Assembly: GCA_044432725.1 (NCBI GenBank)
Contig: JAWXUL010000002.1
Coordinates: 62,001 to 126,000, forward strand
DNA length: 64,000 nt
DNA from: JAWXUK01 sp044432725
Lineage (GTDB): Bacteria > Bacillota > Clostridia > Oscillospirales > Oscillospiraceae
Direction of reading: 5' to 3'
The notes beneath the pieces were generated by a model, which was not told the DNA's origin, ran no database searches, and saw only the letters and a program-made list of their open reading frames with translations. Made by a program: the position numbers and the translations under genes. Position 1 is the stretch's first letter; each line of letters starts with the position of its first letter. Below, one piece after another: positions 61,695 through 64,000 of this stretch.

Positions 61695-62017
61695 CAAAAT
61701 CTCCTCCTTTCTCTTTAGAGAACTTCTAAGCATACGAAAAGAAGCAAAAACGCTCTTGCCCCTTGTATGTTTTAGAAATCCTCTGTATAGGGCAGACCAT
61801 ATATTCAATCCCATGAAAGCAAGAAAATAATTTTCCCCTCCCTTTGAAGGGGAGGAATCCATAAATTTCAGTGATTTCGAAAAGGAATGTATCTACATCA
61901 GTCTTGCCTCAGATCTCTTTTTTATTTTACCCTATAAAAAGAAGAATTTCAAGTGTTATTGGAAAAAAATATAAAAAAATATAATTCCCTTCTCTGTGGA
62001 AAGGATTCCATTGGTTC
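61695..62017. other. Intergenic region, no gene seen
   Basis: It holds the leader of the small membrane protein gene, an imperfect GC-rich hairpin (CCTCCCTT/AAGGGGAGG, 61835-61857), and, next to the deacetylase stop, a long A-rich stretch that reads as a T-rich tail on the minus strand (61962-61985) and may terminate the deacetylase gene. Confidence 0.55.
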
Positions 62018-62785
62018 CTAGGCTGATTGTTGTTTTCCTGTATGGTCCAAGATATAATCGCCCTCTAGTAAAATTTCTGAAATCTTCACAAAGGAATAGC
62101 CCTGAGATTGCAGAGTTTCCAGTATTACTGGTAGTGCTTCTGGGGTATGAAGAGCAGCATTGTGGAATAGAACAATAGAGCCTGATGCTGTTTTGGAAAT
62201 GACACGTTCTGCGATTTCTTTGGCAGAGATGTCCATCCAATCATGACTGTCCACATCCCATTGGATTGGCTCCATACCCATGGCTCGGATGGTGGTGATA
62301 ACATGGTCATCATAATCCCCATAAGGTAATCGGACTAAGGTGGGGCGTATCCCTGTGATGGCTTCTATTTTGTCGTTACAAGCATTTAAATCTGCCACGA
62401 TTTCTTCTGGTGAAAGCTTGGGATAATGGGCATGGGTGTTGGAGTGGTTCATGATTTCATGTCCTGCTTGGTGGAGTGCCAAAACGGATTCGGGAAAACG
62501 CTCTACCCAATCTCCCACCACAAAAAAGGTTGCTTTTACATCATATGTTTCTAAAATGTCAATGAGTTCTTGGGTGTCTTCGTTGCCCCAAGCTGCATCA
62601 AAACTGATGGAGAGAATTTTTTCCTCTTGTGCCACAGAGTAAATGGGCAGCTGACGGCTGGTGGCAGAGACAGCAATGACTTGTTTCACAGCAGAATGTC
62701 CCCCCACGGCAAGGAGACAGCACATCCCCACAACACCCCAAAGCCACCAAATTTTTCTGATGTAAAAAATGTGTATTTTTTTCAT
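62018..62785 (-). CDS. Polysaccharide deacetylase family protein, PdaB-like
   Basis: A 255-residue protein with an N-terminal membrane anchor (WLWGVVGMCCLLAVGG) and a NodB domain. The metal histidines are in NHSNTHAHY, and RLPYGDYDDH is motif 3. Motif 1 is SFDAAWG in place of TFDDG, as in PdaB-type sporulation deacetylases, so the catalytic base position is altered. It probably acts on spore or cell-wall glycans; a sporulation role is inferred from the PdaB-like motif. AAGGAGGTAG precedes ATG 62785. Confidence 0.85.
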   Translation of the reverse strand: MKKIHIFYIRKIWWLWGVVGMCCLLAVGGHSAVKQVIAVSATSRQLPIYSVAQEEKILSISFDAAWGNEDTQELIDILETYDVKATFFVVGDWVERFPESVLALHQAGHEIMNHSNTHAHYPKLSPEEIVADLNACNDKIEAITGIRPTLVRLPYGDYDDHVITTIRAMGMEPIQWDVDSHDWMDISAKEIAERVISKTASGSIVLFHNAALHTPEALPVILETLQSQGYSFVKISEILLEGDYILDHTGKQQSA

Positions 62786-62939
62786 ATTTCTACCTCCTTG
62801 TTGTATTCTATCGAAAAAAGGGGAAGAATAGAACTTGTTTTCCAAAAAGGATAAAGATACTTGAAAAGATTTTCCACTGTAATAAGGGCTGTACCTTCTT
62901 GTTTGAAAAATTCTTTTTTCGTAAATTTCCTTTTCCCTC

Positions 62940-62968
62940 TTGCATTTTTGGCTTAAGTGCTGTATAAT
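62940..62968 (+). promoter_or_regulatory. Promoter of typA
   Basis: TTGCAT, 17-nt spacer, TATAAT, 54 bases before the start. Confidence 0.8.
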
Positions 62969-63022
62969 ATAGTGTTACTAGCGTAATCAAAAACAAATGA
63001 AATAAATGAAGAGGTGCAAACA

Positions 63023-64000
<978 letters not shown>

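Overview
The window is about 64 kb of low-to-moderate GC chromosome from an endospore-forming Gram-positive bacterium. The spoIIAA-spoIIAB-sigF operon, spoIIR and a PdaB-like deacetylase show sporulation. AGGAGG-type ribosome binding sites, TTGACA/TATAAT promoters with 17-nt spacers and Firmicutes-type gene orders (cysE-cysS, ywiB-argS, tilS-hpt-ftsH, gdpP-rplI-dnaB) point to Clostridia. An Oscillospirales-like member is my inference from protein style; no rRNA is present to settle it. Almost everything is core genome. I see no prophage, transposase or CRISPR array.

Layout. 0-5.2 kb: a MacAB-like efflux operon (adaptor truncated by the window edge, ATPase, permease) ending in an S-layer-homology protein. 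5.18-5.41 kb: a tightly packed series of about eight stem-loops. 5.4-8.2 kb: a small membrane protein and pyrC-pyrF. 8.3-16.7 kb: thiolase, miaB, mnmE (with DnaA-box-like motifs upstream), an uncharacterised protein, a cysteine desulfurase and a MATE transporter. 16.8-22.6 kb: rubrerythrin, cysE-cysS, a YwiB-like protein, argS and a NUDIX hydrolase. 22.6-23.3 kb: a strong stem that may be an unassigned RNA, then five tRNA genes (Gly, Arg, His, Gln, Lys). 23.4-32.2 kb: a sugar-nucleotide transferase and two ftsH paralogues flanking rlmB and a degenerate P-type-ATPase-like membrane protein. 32.3-38.2 kb: hpt, tilS, dnaB, rplI, gdpP. 38.5-51.4 kb: branched-chain amino acid genes (ilvE, then two tandem acetolactate-synthase-type modules, ilvC, ilvD) around murI and the spoIIA operon. 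51.4-60.3 kb: spoIIR, ispE, DUF1015, apgM, an aminotransferase with its Lrp regulator, ogt, pncB and an FAH-family hydrolase. 60.4-64 kb: rpsI-rplM, a small membrane protein, a polysaccharide deacetylase and the start of typA.

How the genes fit together. The ilv cluster with ilvE encodes the whole route from pyruvate or 2-oxobutyrate to valine and isoleucine, with a second, divergent TPP-enzyme/ACT-subunit pair at the head of the operon. Translation and replication are well represented: argS, cysS, tilS, miaB, mnmE, rlmB, L9, L13, S9, TypA and DnaB. The spoIIA operon supplies the forespore sigma factor, and SpoIIR carries the sigma-F signal to the mother cell. GdpP sets c-di-AMP levels.

The least explained items are the stem-loop array after the SLH gene, the P-type-ATPase-like protein that has lost its phosphorylation motif, the divergent acetolactate-synthase pair, the structured RNA candidate at 22.64-22.73 kb and the DnaA-box-like cluster before mnmE.
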